A stretch of 64,000 nt of DNA from Sandaracinus amylolyticus (GCF_021631985.1 NZ_CP070225.1:10664001-10728000); one strand, 5' to 3'. Shown: positions 33,916 through 43,285, counted from the first letter of the stretch. A program made the numbers and translations. The notes: generated from the sequence alone by a model not told the origin.

Positions 33916-33949
33916 ATCGGATTGGCGAGCGACGTGCACACCACGAGGC

Positions 33950-34474
33950 GTGCGCACGCGGACCCTGACGATCTTCGCGCTCTCGCTCGTCGCGTGCGGC
34001 GGGGGCGCGGCAACGGGCGACACCACCGGCAAGCCGCGAGGCGACGATGCGCCCCGGCCCATCACACCCACGGTCCATGCGCGGCCGGCGCGTGCCGACG
34101 ATCTCGCCCTGCGCGTGCACGGCCGATCCCCGGTCCCGCCGATCCCGAGCGGCGATGCGTACCTGGTGCAGCTCGAGATCCGCAACCGCAGCATCCAGCC
34201 GATCCTCGTCGGCCCGACGTGGGCGCAGCTCAGCGTGATGCGCGGCGCGCTCCTGGTCCGGGGCTGCGGCAACGCCGAGCCGCGCCGCCTCGCGCTCGAG
34301 CCCTCGCTCCGGGGAGGCAGCTCGATCGACGCGGTCGCGCCGCTGCCCTGCGCGCTCACCGAGCCCGGCGACTACACCGTCGTGGTGGTGCTGATGAGCG
34401 CCGCGGAGGAGAACGCGGACGCGCCCGAGCGAGCGACCACGTCGGGCACGATGTCGCTGGTGATCAGCCGATGA
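33950..34474 (+). CDS. Small lipoprotein of unknown function
   Basis: A 174-residue protein with a lipobox (LSLVAC, Cys16); the only in-frame start is a GTG at 33950. After a Gly/Pro linker the domain is beta-rich (DAYLVQLEIRNRSIQPILVG, GDYTVVVVLMSA), reminiscent of an Ig-like or intracellular-proteinase-inhibitor-like sandwich, but no family is certain. Its 3' end overlaps the convergent thiF-family gene by 11 bases, so both stops lie inside the other gene. Confidence 0.65.
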   Translation: MRTRTLTIFALSLVACGGGAATGDTTGKPRGDDAPRPITPTVHARPARADDLALRVHGRSPVPPIPSGDAYLVQLEIRNRSIQPILVGPTWAQLSVMRGALLVRGCGNAEPRRLALEPSLRGGSSIDAVAPLPCALTEPGDYTVVVVLMSAAEENADAPERATTSGTMSLVISR

Positions 34475-35336
34475 GCCCGCGCACCGCGACGCTCGCCGCG
34501 ACCATCCCGAACGTGCCGGTCACGAACGACGCCGAGCCGTCGATGCGCGCGCGCTTCTCGCACGTGTACATCCCGTTGTCCTTGTTGGGACAGACGCACA
34601 CGAAGCCCTGGCCCTCGTCGTACGAGACCGGCGCGGGCGCGATCGGCGTCTCCTCGCTGTACACCGCGGTCACGCCGATCGGCCTTCCGCGCTTCACCTC
34701 GATGCCGTGCTTCACGCGCATGAGGCGGCGCACGTCGCGCGCGAGCGGGCACACCTCGGTGTCGGCGAGATCGGCGGTGCGCACCCGGGTGGGATCGATG
34801 CGCGCCGCGGCGCCCATCGACGACACGATCGGGATGCCGCGCGTCACGCAGGTCGCGAGCAGGTGCACCTTCGCGGCGATGCTGTCGATCGCGTCGATCA
34901 CGTAGTCGATGCGCCCCGAGAGCAGCTCGTCCGCGTCCTCTTCGCGATAGAAGCGGCGCACCGGCTCGATCGTCGCGCTCGGGCTCACGAGCCGCAGGCG
35001 CTCGGCCATGATCTCCACCTTCGGCTTGCCGATGTTGCCGCGCATCGCGTGGAGCTGACGGTTCGTGTTGGTCACGCACACGTCGTCGAAGTCGATCAGC
35101 GTGACGTGCCCGACGCCGCTGCGCGCGAGCGACTCGGCGGCGAACGATCCGACGCCGCCCATGCCGAAGACGAGGACGCGCGCGCCCGTCAAACGATGGA
35201 GCCCCGGCTCGCTGAAGAGGCGCGCCGCGCGATCGAAGCGGCGATGCGTCTTGTAGGTCGACTCGGGCGCCTCTTCGGTGCGCAGGTCGGTGGAGGGCAG
35301 CGAGTCGTTCGAGGCGGAGACCAACGGCAACGGCAT
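34464..35336 (-). CDS. tcdA: ThiF/E1-like protein, probable tRNA threonylcarbamoyladenosine dehydratase
   Basis: A 290-residue E1-like enzyme. It starts with RFDRAARLFSEPGLHRL, then the nucleotide-binding GMGGVGSFAAESLARSGVG, DFDDVCVTNTNRQ, and the adenylation-site DYVIDAIDSIAAKVHLL. TcdA (CsdL) uses ATP to cyclise t6A to ct6A at position 37 of ANN-decoding tRNAs. The C-terminal segment FVCVCPNKDNGMYTCEKR is Cys-rich and may bind metal. Gene symbol by similarity to the TcdA pattern RIxPT (here RIDPTRVRTADLADT). The ATG at 35336 has no clear ribosome-binding site. Confidence 0.82.
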   Translation of the reverse strand: MPLPLVSASNDSLPSTDLRTEEAPESTYKTHRRFDRAARLFSEPGLHRLTGARVLVFGMGGVGSFAAESLARSGVGHVTLIDFDDVCVTNTNRQLHAMRGNIGKPKVEIMAERLRLVSPSATIEPVRRFYREEDADELLSGRIDYVIDAIDSIAAKVHLLATCVTRGIPIVSSMGAAARIDPTRVRTADLADTEVCPLARDVRRLMRVKHGIEVKRGRPIGVTAVYSEETPIAPAPVSYDEGQGFVCVCPNKDNGMYTCEKRARIDGSASFVTGTFGMVAASVAVRGLIG

Positions 35337-35450
35337 GAGGGCGCCCAGAATAGCAGTGGTGCGCCGAGAGGCTCCCGCGGCCCGTACGTGCGTGCAGGTG
35401 TGACCGTCGGGGGAGCACCGCGGGCATGGAAGCTGCTCAATCGATGCTCC

Positions 35451-35588
35451 ATGCAGTCGCGCCAGCACGTTCCGCAGGTCACCGCCGCCACCGCTCCGGT
35501 CGCCCCGCTGCCCGCGCCGGGCCTGGTTTTCGTGGCGATCTCGATGGTCCTGGGCCTCGTCTACGCGCTCGTGGGGCTCGCGAGCTGA
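35451..35588 (+). CDS. Putative 45-residue single-pass membrane protein
   Basis: A short frame encoding a Gln/Pro/Ala-rich leader followed by one hydrophobic helix (GLVFVAISMVLGLVYALVG) and the stop. There is no convincing ribosome-binding site. In its favour: it fills an otherwise empty gap, the codon bias matches neighbours, and the hairpin repeat copies A and B begin 46 bases downstream in the same orientation in which copy C follows the adenosine deaminase gene. Could equally be chance. Confidence 0.35.
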   Translation: MQSRQHVPQVTAATAPVAPLPAPGLVFVAISMVLGLVYALVGLAS

Positions 35589-35634
35589 GGCGTGCGCGGC
35601 GCACGCGATGCGCCGCGCGCACGTTCTGCGCTCC

Positions 35635-35785
35635 GCTGCCGGAGGGGTCTTGGAAGACCCCTCCCCCCGACCGGCGGAGCCGGATCGGGGCCCCCCACCC
35701 CAAACGCTGGGCTGCCGGAGGGGTCTTGGAAGACCCCTCCCCCCGACCGGCGGAGCCGGATCGGGGCCCCCCACCCCAAACGCTG
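35635..35785. repeat. 75-bp direct repeat, two identical copies
   Basis: Bases 35635-35709 and 35711-35785 are identical 75-base units separated by one base. Each has two hairpins: GGAGGGGTCTT pairing with AAGACCCCTCC across two bases, and CCGGC pairing with GCCGG across GGA with flanking CCGA/TCGG. The second copy continues into a third hairpin, GCGGGGC-CCCA-GCCCCGC. They sit between the small gene at 35451 and tatD. Confidence 0.85.
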
Positions 35786-35812
35786 CGCGCGGGGCCCCAG
35801 CCCCGCTTGCTC
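35717..35812 (+). repeat. 96-bp hairpin-rich element, left arm flanking tatD
   Basis: This 96-base stretch matches the reverse complement of 36614-36709 with two mismatches. It starts with the GGAGGGGTCTT hairpin and ends with CCCCGCTTGCTC, nine bases before the tatD stop codon. Together the two arms bracket the tatD gene exactly. Confidence 0.85.
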
Positions 35813-35821
35813 GTCGTCGTG

Positions 35822-36586
35822 TCACGCACGGCGGAAGAGGCGGATTGCGTTGGCCCACGTGGCGACGCGCAACTCCTGCGCGCCCACCTCTCGCTCGGCG
35901 GCGACGGCGCGCACGACCTCGTCCACGTCCGAGGGCTCACCGCGCGTCGCGCCCTCGAGGTGGCCGTCGGGCGCGTCGGTCTCGACCAGGAGCCGCTCGA
36001 TGGGCACGACGCGCGCGCTCTCCTTCACGCGCCGCGCGCGCGCCCACGTCACGACGGGCCCGATGCCGATCGAGAAGCCCAGCGCGACCCACCGCGCGAC
36101 GAGCTCGGCGGGCCCGCTCCACGCGTGCACCACGCCGCCCGCGCGCAGCGGCCCATGTCGCTCCATGCGCTCGAGCGCGAGCCCGTGCGCGCCCACCACG
36201 TGCAGCACGATCGGCTTCTCGAGCGCGCGCGCGATCTCGACGTGCGCGTCGACGATCTCGCTCTGACGCGCGAGATCGATCGCGACGCGGCGATCGAAGC
36301 CGCACTCGCCGATCGCGACCGCGCCGAGCGCCTTCGCGCGCGCCTCCATCGTCGCGAGCGCGTCGTCGACCGCGCACGACGCGAGCACGTAGGGGTGGAC
36401 GCCGATCGCGATCCGCACCGCGCTCCAGCGCGCGCGAAGCGCGGCGAGCGCGTCCCATCGATCCGGCGACACCGCGGGGACCAGCACGCCGTCGACGCCG
36501 CGCTCGATCGCCCGCGCGATCACGTCGTCGCGATCGGGCTCGAGCGCAGGAGCGTCGAGGTGGCAGTGCGAGTCGAAGAGCGCCAT
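35822..36586 (-). CDS. TatD-family metal-dependent hydrolase
   Basis: A 254-residue TIM-barrel hydrolase. Metal ligands are visible in order: DSHCHLD (His-x-His), the Glu in IGECGFD, His in IVLHVVGAH, His in VVHAWSG, and Asp in VETDAPDGH. TatD proteins are DNases/3'-5' exonucleases and possibly D-aminoacyl-tRNA hydrolases; the exact substrate here is unknown. The frame is open further upstream through the inverted repeat, but MALFDSHCHLD is the normal start. The gene lies between two 96-base inverted arms and downstream of adenosine deaminase on the same strand. Confidence 0.88.
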   Translation of the reverse strand: MALFDSHCHLDAPALEPDRDDVIARAIERGVDGVLVPAVSPDRWDALAALRARWSAVRIAIGVHPYVLASCAVDDALATMEARAKALGAVAIGECGFDRRVAIDLARQSEIVDAHVEIARALEKPIVLHVVGAHGLALERMERHGPLRAGGVVHAWSGPAELVARWVALGFSIGIGPVVTWARARRVKESARVVPIERLLVETDAPDGHLEGATRGEPSDVDEVVRAVAAEREVGAQELRVATWANAIRLFRRA

Positions 36587-36613
36587 CGACGATCCGGAGA
36601 CGCACCCGAACGA

Positions 36614-36709
36614 GAGCAAGCGGGGCTGGGGCCCCGCGCGCAGCGTTTGGGGCGGGGGGACCCGATCCGGCTCCGCCGGTCGGGGGGAGGGGTCTTCCAA
36701 GACCCCTCC
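36614..36709 (-). repeat. 96-bp hairpin-rich element, right arm flanking tatD
   Basis: Reverse-complement copy of 35717-35812 (two mismatches), filling most of the gap between the adenosine deaminase stop at 36716 and the tatD start at 36586. Read in the direction of transcription it begins with the strong GGAGGGGTCTT/AAGACCCCTCC hairpin seven bases after the adenosine deaminase stop, a position expected of a 3' end or terminator element. Confidence 0.85.
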
Positions 36710-36715
36710 CGAAGC

Positions 36716-37837
36716 TCAAGCGACGTCGTGCGTCGCCGGCTGGGCCACCTCGGGGACGATGGTCGCGGACAGCCCCGGCTCCGAGGCGAGGACCGCGGCC
36801 TCGTCGTCGGGGAACGCCGAGAGCTCGCGCGCGATGCGGCGCAGGAACGACTGCTTCTGGTGGAACGGGAGGAACGCCGCCTTGAAGCCGTTGAGGATCA
36901 TCCGCTTGATCTCGGGGAGCGTCATGCCGAGCTGGGTGTGGCAGAGCCAGAGCTCCTTCGAGACCGTGGTGTCGGTGATCAGCCGGTTGTCGGTGTTCAC
37001 CGTCACGCGCAGGCCGAGGTCGTAGTAGAGCTTGATCGGGTGCGTCGCGAGGTCGCGCACCGCGCCGGTCTGCACGTTCGAGCTGGGGCAGCACTCGAGC
37101 GCGATCCGGTGATCGTTCACGTAGTGCAGCAGGTCGCCGTCCTCGCGCAGGCGGCATCCGTGGCCGATGCGGTGCGCGCCGCAGACGTGGATCGCCTGGT
37201 GGATCGACTCGGGCCCGTACGCCTCGCCCGCGTGGATCGTGACGTTGATGTTGTTGTCGCGGACGAGCTGGAAGCTCTCGCGATGATGCTTCGCGGGGTT
37301 GTCGTACTCGGCGCCCGCGAGATCGAACGCGACGACGCCGCGGTTCTTGTACGCGACGGCGAGCTGCGCCATCTCGAGCGAGCTCTGCGGCGAGATGTTG
37401 CGGATGCCGCAGATGATGACGTTCGACTCGATGCCGTACTTCTCCTTCGCCTGCCACAGGCCCTCGAGGACGGCCTCGACGACGGTGGTGAGGCGAAGGC
37501 CCTTGCGCGTGTGGAGCATGGGCGCGTAGCGCACCTCCATGTACCGCACGTTCTCCTTCGCGCAGTCCTCGCCGAGCTCGAAGGCGACGCGGGTGAGCGC
37601 CTCTTCGGTCTGCAGGACCTTGAGGGTGACGTCGAAGGCCTTGAGGTACTCGACGAGCGAACCGGTGTTCTCGCCGAGGTGCATCGCCTTCGCGAGCTCG
37701 GCAGGGGTACGTCCCGGGAGCTGGATTCCGTCCTGCTCCGCGAGCTCCAGGATCGTCTCCAGACGCAGCGACCCGTCGAGGTGGACGTGCAGGTCGGTCT
37801 TGGGGAGACGCTCGAAGAACGAGAGAGGGAGTGCCAT
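36716..37837 (-). CDS. add: Adenosine deaminase
   Basis: A 373-residue amidohydrolase that converts adenosine to inosine in purine salvage. Zinc and catalytic residues visible: His17 and His19 in LHVHLDG, His-Ala-Gly-Glu in TIHAGEAYGPESI (His ligand and general-acid Glu), HRIGHGCRL, and the Asp in TVNTDNRLITDT. The last motif is NTDN rather than NTDD, as in many actinobacterial-type enzymes. A GTG at 37855 could add six residues, but MALPLSFFERLPKTDLHVH is a normal start. The hairpin element follows directly after the stop. Confidence 0.92.
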   Translation of the reverse strand: MALPLSFFERLPKTDLHVHLDGSLRLETILELAEQDGIQLPGRTPAELAKAMHLGENTGSLVEYLKAFDVTLKVLQTEEALTRVAFELGEDCAKENVRYMEVRYAPMLHTRKGLRLTTVVEAVLEGLWQAKEKYGIESNVIICGIRNISPQSSLEMAQLAVAYKNRGVVAFDLAGAEYDNPAKHHRESFQLVRDNNINVTIHAGEAYGPESIHQAIHVCGAHRIGHGCRLREDGDLLHYVNDHRIALECCPSSNVQTGAVRDLATHPIKLYYDLGLRVTVNTDNRLITDTTVSKELWLCHTQLGMTLPEIKRMILNGFKAAFLPFHQKQSFLRRIARELSAFPDDEAAVLASEPGLSATIVPEVAQPATHDVA

Positions 37838-37909
37838 AAGGGCGTGTAGCACCACGCCCCCTGGCGATCAACCGTAGTACCGGGTCTCCACTCGGTCGCG
37901 GTCCGGGGC

Positions 37910-38794
37910 TCAGCGCCGGAGCTTGGCGAGCACGTCGGCGAGCCGATCTCGCGGCAGGCTCACCCGCGTGGGCATGCCGCCCTCGAGGCCGAGCAGCGCG
38001 AGCAGGTCGACGCCGCTGTCGAAGCGCGCGGCGGCCGTGACCGTCGTCTCGTCGTGCACGACCGAGATGAGCGCGCGCTCCTGGCCGAGCAGCAGCAGCA
38101 GCGTCTTGTCGTAGTAGGTCTTCGCGTCGCGCGCGTCGACGACCGCGACGTCGCGCTCGATCTCGTAGGCCTTCGCGAGACGGCGCGCCTCGTCCTCGAG
38201 CGCGCGGAGCTCGTCGGCGGCTGCGCGGATCGGCTCGAAGAGCTCGCGGTCGGTCGCGCCGGTCGCGAGGAAGCGCACCACGAGGCCCTTCATCGCGTCG
38301 TCGCGCGGGCGCGCACGCAGCGCACGATCGATCAGGAGCGCGCGCTCGCTCGGCGTGCCGATGCGGGTGTCGATCGCGCGCGCGTCGTCGTCGGCGCCCT
38401 CGTAGGGCTCGACGCCTCCGCGGATCCACTTCGCCGCCGAGCAGAGCCCGTCGAAGTCGATGTGGCAGCAGATCGTGTCGATCGGCCCCGCCTGTGCGAC
38501 GCGCTCGGGCGTGACCATCTCCGGGCAAGCACCGTGCTGCGCCTTCGTCGCGAGCACGAAGCGCGGATCGCTGCGGAACTGCTCGTGCAGCACGTGATCG
38601 TGGTGATCGATCCACATCGCGAGCCGCGGGCCGAGGCCGTCGATCAGCTTCTTCGTGACCTTCTGGAAGCTCGCGCCCGAGCCCTCGGCGGCGAACGCGA
38701 TGTCGAGCACCACGACGCGCCCCGCCAGCTCGCTCGCGCGCGGCAGCTTGCGAGGGGTGCCGAACGCGAGGTGGGGGAACTTCGTGGTCGTCAT
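37910..38794 (-). CDS. DHH-like phosphoesterase with permuted motif order
   Basis: A 294-residue soluble protein. It contains VVVLD (Asp31, like DHH motif II), then WIDHHDH (Asp63-His64-His65, motif III), then CCHIDFDGLCSA (His111-x-Asp113-x-Asp115-Gly, matching motif I HxDxDGxxSA). In RecJ/NrnA-type enzymes motif I comes first; here it comes last, as if the domain were circularly permuted. The C-terminal ~90 residues (VVHDETTVTAAARFDSGVDLLALLG) resemble a DHHA1-like domain. Likely manganese-dependent phosphodiesterase; substrate unknown. ATG 38794 chosen; one at 38821 is possible. Confidence 0.7.
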   Translation of the reverse strand: MTTTKFPHLAFGTPRKLPRASELAGRVVVLDIAFAAEGSGASFQKVTKKLIDGLGPRLAMWIDHHDHVLHEQFRSDPRFVLATKAQHGACPEMVTPERVAQAGPIDTICCHIDFDGLCSAAKWIRGGVEPYEGADDDARAIDTRIGTPSERALLIDRALRARPRDDAMKGLVVRFLATGATDRELFEPIRAAADELRALEDEARRLAKAYEIERDVAVVDARDAKTYYDKTLLLLLGQERALISVVHDETTVTAAARFDSGVDLLALLGLEGGMPTRVSLPRDRLADVLAKLRR

Positions 38795-38916
38795 GGTTCG
38801 GTGGTCCGAGCCGCGGAACATGGGGTGGGGGTGCACGTGGTGCAAGCAACGCCGCGGGCCACTCGGTCCCGGGCTTGCGTCACGCGGAGCGGGACGGAGA
38901 TGCGCACACGGACGAG

Positions 38917-41676
38917 GTGCGATTGAGCGGAGGATCCAAGCGCGACATCCGGAACGTGCTCGACGCGCTGCTCGCGTTCGCGGGCGTGATCGAGCGCGAC
39001 GGAACGCTCGTCGAGGTGAATCGCGCCGCGCTGGAGAGCGCCGGGAGGCGGCCCGAGGAGGTGATCGGGCACAAGGCCTGGGAGGCCTACTGGTTCACCT
39101 ACGACGATCGGGTGGTGCAGCGCGTGCGCGAGGGGACGGAGCGCGCGGCGCGCGGCGAGCACGTGCGCTTCGACGTCGACGTGCGGGTCGCGGGAGGCCG
39201 TCTCGTCTCGATCGACCTGCAGCTCGTCCCGGTGCGCGAGGATCACGGCGAGGTCGCGTACGTGGTGCTCTCGGCGGTCGACGTCACGGCGCGCAAGCAG
39301 AGCGAGGAGGCGCTGCGCCGCAGCGAAGCGGAGGCGAGGCGCCGCGCCGCGGAGCTCGAGGCCACCTATCGCACCGCACCGATCGGGCTCTGCGTGATCG
39401 ATCGCGAGATGCGGTGGGTGCGCATCAACGAGCGCCTCGCGGAGATGAACGGCCTGCCGGTGGCGGAGCACATCGGCCGGCGCGCCCGCGATCTGTTGCC
39501 TGCCGTCGCCGAGCAAGCGGAGCCCTTCGTGCGGCGCGTGCTCGAGACCGGCGAGCCGATCTTGCGGGTCGAGCTCGAGGGCGAGACGCCGGCGCAGCCC
39601 GGTGTGCAGCGGACCTGGGTCGAGAGCTTCTTCCCGCTGCGCGACGACGCGAGCGGCGAGGTGGTCGCGATCAACGTCGTCGTGTGGGAGACGACCGAGG
39701 CGAAGCGCGTGGAGCGCGCGCTGCGCGAGAGCGAGCAGCGACTGCGGCTCGCCGCGAGCGCGGCGGGCTTCGGCACCTTCGAGGTGCGCGAGGACAAGAG
39801 CAGCTGCTGGTCGCCCGAGCTCCGTCGCATCGTCGGTGTGCCTGAGGACTGCGACCGGATCACGATCGACGTGATCGAGCGCTTGCTCCATCCCGACGAT
39901 CGCGCCCGCGTGATGCAGGAGATCGCGCACGCCGTCGATCCCCGGGGCGACGGAGTGTTCGAGAGCGAGCACCGCTTCGTGCGTCCCGACGGGCACGTGG
40001 TCTGGGTGTTGGCGCGCGGGCGCTCGGAGTTCGCGGGGAAGGGTGACGCGCGGCGATTCGTGGGCGCGACGGGGGCCGTGATCGACGTGAGCGCGCGCAA
40101 GGAGCGCGAGGAGGAGCGGCTGCGCGAGGAGGCGCGGTGGCGGCTGACGATCGACGCATCGGGCGCGGCCGACTGGGAGTACTGGGCGACCACCGCGACG
40201 CTCCGGTGGTCGGAGCGCATGCTGGGCCTGTGGGGCGCGACGCCGGACACGACGATCGACGAGGCGCTGCAGCGGCTCCATCCCGACGACGTCGCGAAGT
40301 CGCGCGACGCGTTCCAGCGCAGCCTCGACCCGAGCGGCGACGGCGTGTACTTCGACGAGACGCGCGTGCTCGGGACCGACGGGCAGATGCACTGGCTCGA
40401 GTCGCGCGGTCGCACGACGTTCGAGGACACGCCGGAGGGACGACGGCCCGTCGTGCTGCGCGCGGTCACGCTCGACGTGTCGGAGCGCAAGCGTGCGGAA
40501 GAGGAGCGAGCACGCCTGCTCGAGAGCGAGCGGCGCGCGCGCGAGGACGCCGAGCGCGCGAGCCGGATGCGCGACGAATTCCTCGCGACGATCTCGCACG
40601 AGCTGCGCACGCCGCTGAACGCGATCCTCGGGTGGGCGCATCTGTTGCGGAGCGGTCCGGAGGATCGCGCGCGCCTCGAGCGCGGGCTCGACGTGATCAC
40701 GCGCAACGCGCAGCTGCAGGCGACGCTGATCGCCGATCTGCTCGACATGAGCCGCATCATCGCGGGCAAGCTCGTGCTCGACGTGCATCCGCTCGATCCG
40801 AGCGCGGTGGTCGCGGCGGCGCTCGAGTCGCTGCGCGTGGCCGCGGGCGCGAAGGACATCACGCTGCGCACGGTGCTCGACTCGCCGGTGCCGCGGGTGC
40901 GTGGCGACGCGGCGCGGCTGCAGCAGGTGATCTGGAACCTGCTCTCGAACGCGATCAAGTTCACGCCGCGCGGCGGGCGCGTGGAGGTGTCGATCTCGGC
41001 GCGCGACCGCGAGGTGGAGATCGCGGTCGCGGACAGCGGGCAGGGGATCGATCCCGAGTTCCTGCCGCACGTCTTCGAGCGCTTCCGTCAGGCCGATCAG
41101 ACGACGACGCGACGCCACGGCGGGCTCGGGCTGGGGCTCGCGATCGTGCAGCAGATCGTGCAGATGCACGGGGGCACCGTGCGCGCGGAGAGCGAGGGCG
41201 TCGGCCAGGGCGCGCGCTTCGCGATCGTGCTGCCCGCGGAGGCGCGCGAGGTCGTGGCGACGCCGGCGGCGGAGCGCGCGCGGCGAGGGCCCGATGCGCT
41301 GCGGCGGCTCGGCGGCGTGCGCGTGCTGGTGGTCGACGACGAGCCCGACGCGCGCGACGTGATCGCGCAGGTGCTCGAGCTCGCGGAGGCCGACGTGTCG
41401 ACCGCGTCGTCGGCGGACGAAGCGCTCGAGGTGATGGAGCGCGCGCCCTTCGACGTGCTGCTGAGCGACATCGGGATGCCGCAGCGCGACGGGTACGCGC
41501 TGATCGAGGAGGTGCGCCGGCGCGGCATCGCGGTGCCGGCCGCGGCGCTCACGGCGTTCGCGCGCGATCAGGATCGCAAGCGCGCGCTGGCCGCCGGGTA
41601 CCAGGTGCACATCCCGAAGCCGGTGGAGCCCGACGCGCTGATCGCCGCCGTCGCGTCGCTCGCGACGGTAGGATGA
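38917..41676 (+). CDS. Hybrid sensor histidine kinase with four PAS domains and a receiver
   Basis: About 919 residues, cytoplasmic, no membrane helix. Four PAS domains (~10-125, ~135-265, ~270-395, ~405-530), the latter two with PAC ends (VIDVSARK, TLDVSERKRAEEE). Then the HisKA domain with phospho-acceptor His561 in ISHELRTPLN, HATPase with NAIKFTPRGG and GLGLGLAIV boxes, and a C-terminal receiver with phospho-acceptor Asp851 (LLSDIGMPQRDG) and Lys in IPKPVEP. The start is uncertain: GTG 38917 is used, while TTG at 38923 has GAGG five bases upstream. No response regulator is adjacent, so output is probably via a phosphorelay elsewhere. Confidence 0.88.
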   Translation: MRLSGGSKRDIRNVLDALLAFAGVIERDGTLVEVNRAALESAGRRPEEVIGHKAWEAYWFTYDDRVVQRVREGTERAARGEHVRFDVDVRVAGGRLVSIDLQLVPVREDHGEVAYVVLSAVDVTARKQSEEALRRSEAEARRRAAELEATYRTAPIGLCVIDREMRWVRINERLAEMNGLPVAEHIGRRARDLLPAVAEQAEPFVRRVLETGEPILRVELEGETPAQPGVQRTWVESFFPLRDDASGEVVAINVVVWETTEAKRVERALRESEQRLRLAASAAGFGTFEVREDKSSCWSPELRRIVGVPEDCDRITIDVIERLLHPDDRARVMQEIAHAVDPRGDGVFESEHRFVRPDGHVVWVLARGRSEFAGKGDARRFVGATGAVIDVSARKEREEERLREEARWRLTIDASGAADWEYWATTATLRWSERMLGLWGATPDTTIDEALQRLHPDDVAKSRDAFQRSLDPSGDGVYFDETRVLGTDGQMHWLESRGRTTFEDTPEGRRPVVLRAVTLDVSERKRAEEERARLLESERRAREDAERASRMRDEFLATISHELRTPLNAILGWAHLLRSGPEDRARLERGLDVITRNAQLQATLIADLLDMSRIIAGKLVLDVHPLDPSAVVAAALESLRVAAGAKDITLRTVLDSPVPRVRGDAARLQQVIWNLLSNAIKFTPRGGRVEVSISARDREVEIAVADSGQGIDPEFLPHVFERFRQADQTTTRRHGGLGLGLAIVQQIVQMHGGTVRAESEGVGQGARFAIVLPAEAREVVATPAAERARRGPDALRRLGGVRVLVVDDEPDARDVIAQVLELAEADVSTASSADEALEVMERAPFDVLLSDIGMPQRDGYALIEEVRRRGIAVPAAALTAFARDQDRKRALAAGYQVHIPKPVEPDALIAAVASLATVG

Positions 41677-41680
41677 GCGC

Positions 41681-42142
41681 GTGACCGCAGAGCTCTCGGC
41701 GCCGCTGCGCGCGTTCTCGGACACGCTGCTCGCGATGCGTCCCGAGCTCGCGCGGCACGTCGCGGTGGTCGACTCGACGATCGAGATCGCGTCGCCCACC
41801 GGCGAGCACGCGCGGCGCATCGTGATCTGGGACGAGGAGGGCGAGCTCGGGCTGGCCTTCGGCTCGTGGCACACCCACGGCCGCGTCGCGCTGGCGTGCG
41901 AGCAGGGCGCGGCCGACGAGCTCGACGCGGTGATGCGCGTCGCGCTCGCGATCGTCGCCGGCGAGATGGTCATCGCGCAGGAGATCGGCGGGCCCCACGA
42001 CGGCAGCGAGCTCGTCTTCGATCTGCGCGCCCCGGAGGCGCTGCTCGACGAGCTCACGAGCAAGCTCTCGCCGGGACGCGTGCGCATCGCGAGCTGGAGC
42101 GGTGCAGACGATCGCGAGGTCTCGCTCGACGATCTCGGCTGA
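41681..42142 (+). CDS. Conserved-looking small acidic protein of unknown function
   Basis: A 153-residue soluble protein starting at a GTG with AGGA upstream, four bases after the kinase stop, hence probably cotranscribed with it. The central part RRIVIWDEEGELGLAFGSWHTHGRVA is beta-rich and the following helix ELDAVMRVALAIVAGEM amphipathic. The layout resembles small immunity-like or SMI1-like proteins, but I cannot assign a family. Confidence 0.62.
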   Translation: MTAELSAPLRAFSDTLLAMRPELARHVAVVDSTIEIASPTGEHARRIVIWDEEGELGLAFGSWHTHGRVALACEQGAADELDAVMRVALAIVAGEMVIAQEIGGPHDGSELVFDLRAPEALLDELTSKLSPGRVRIASWSGADDREVSLDDLG

Positions 42143-42179
42143 CTCGACGCGGCGCGCTCCGCGCTCCACGAATGCATCG

Positions 42180-42520
42180 ATGCGACGGGGACGAGGGCGC
42201 ACCGTGCTCGCGATCGTGGCGACCGATCGCACGTTCGAGCGCAGCGAGGTGCGCGGCGATCGCGTGTGGGTCGGGCGCTGCATCCACTGCAACGCGCGCG
42301 TGGTGGTCGAGGAGAGCGGCGAGACGATCGCGACGATCGAGCACATCGAGCCGACGACGCACGGCGGGACCGACGAGGTGTCGAACCTCGCGCTCGCGTG
42401 CGCGCGCTGCAACCAGGCCAAGGGCGCGCGCCTCGACGTGCGGAGGCGCGACGATCCCACGCTCTGCGCGGTGATCGAGACGCTGAGGACGCGACGGCGC
42501 GAGCGCTGGCGCGACCCGCT

Positions 42521-42527
<7 letters not shown>
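42180..42527 (+). CDS. HNH endonuclease domain protein
   Basis: A 115-residue protein with a complete HNH/ββα-metal signature: zinc pair CIHC, then IEHIEPTTHGGTDEVSNLAL (the His-x-His region with catalytic His and the Asn) and the second zinc pair CARCNQAKG. It resembles the stand-alone HNH proteins found widely in bacterial genomes. No mobile-element or intron context is visible. The 3' end overlaps the convergent coaX gene by seven bases. The frame is open from 42102, but the start at 42180 avoids an extension with no family likeness. Confidence 0.78.

Positions 42528-43285
<758 letters not shown>

Noticed and set aside
35560-35860. Short frames containing Pro/Arg-rich repeats of the type EGSWKTPPPDRRS
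   Set aside because: They are translations of the hairpin repeat elements on either strand, not genes.
35717-36709. Insertion sequence around tatD
   Set aside because: Inverted arms are present but the enclosed gene is a normal TatD hydrolase, not a transposase, and no target duplication is visible.
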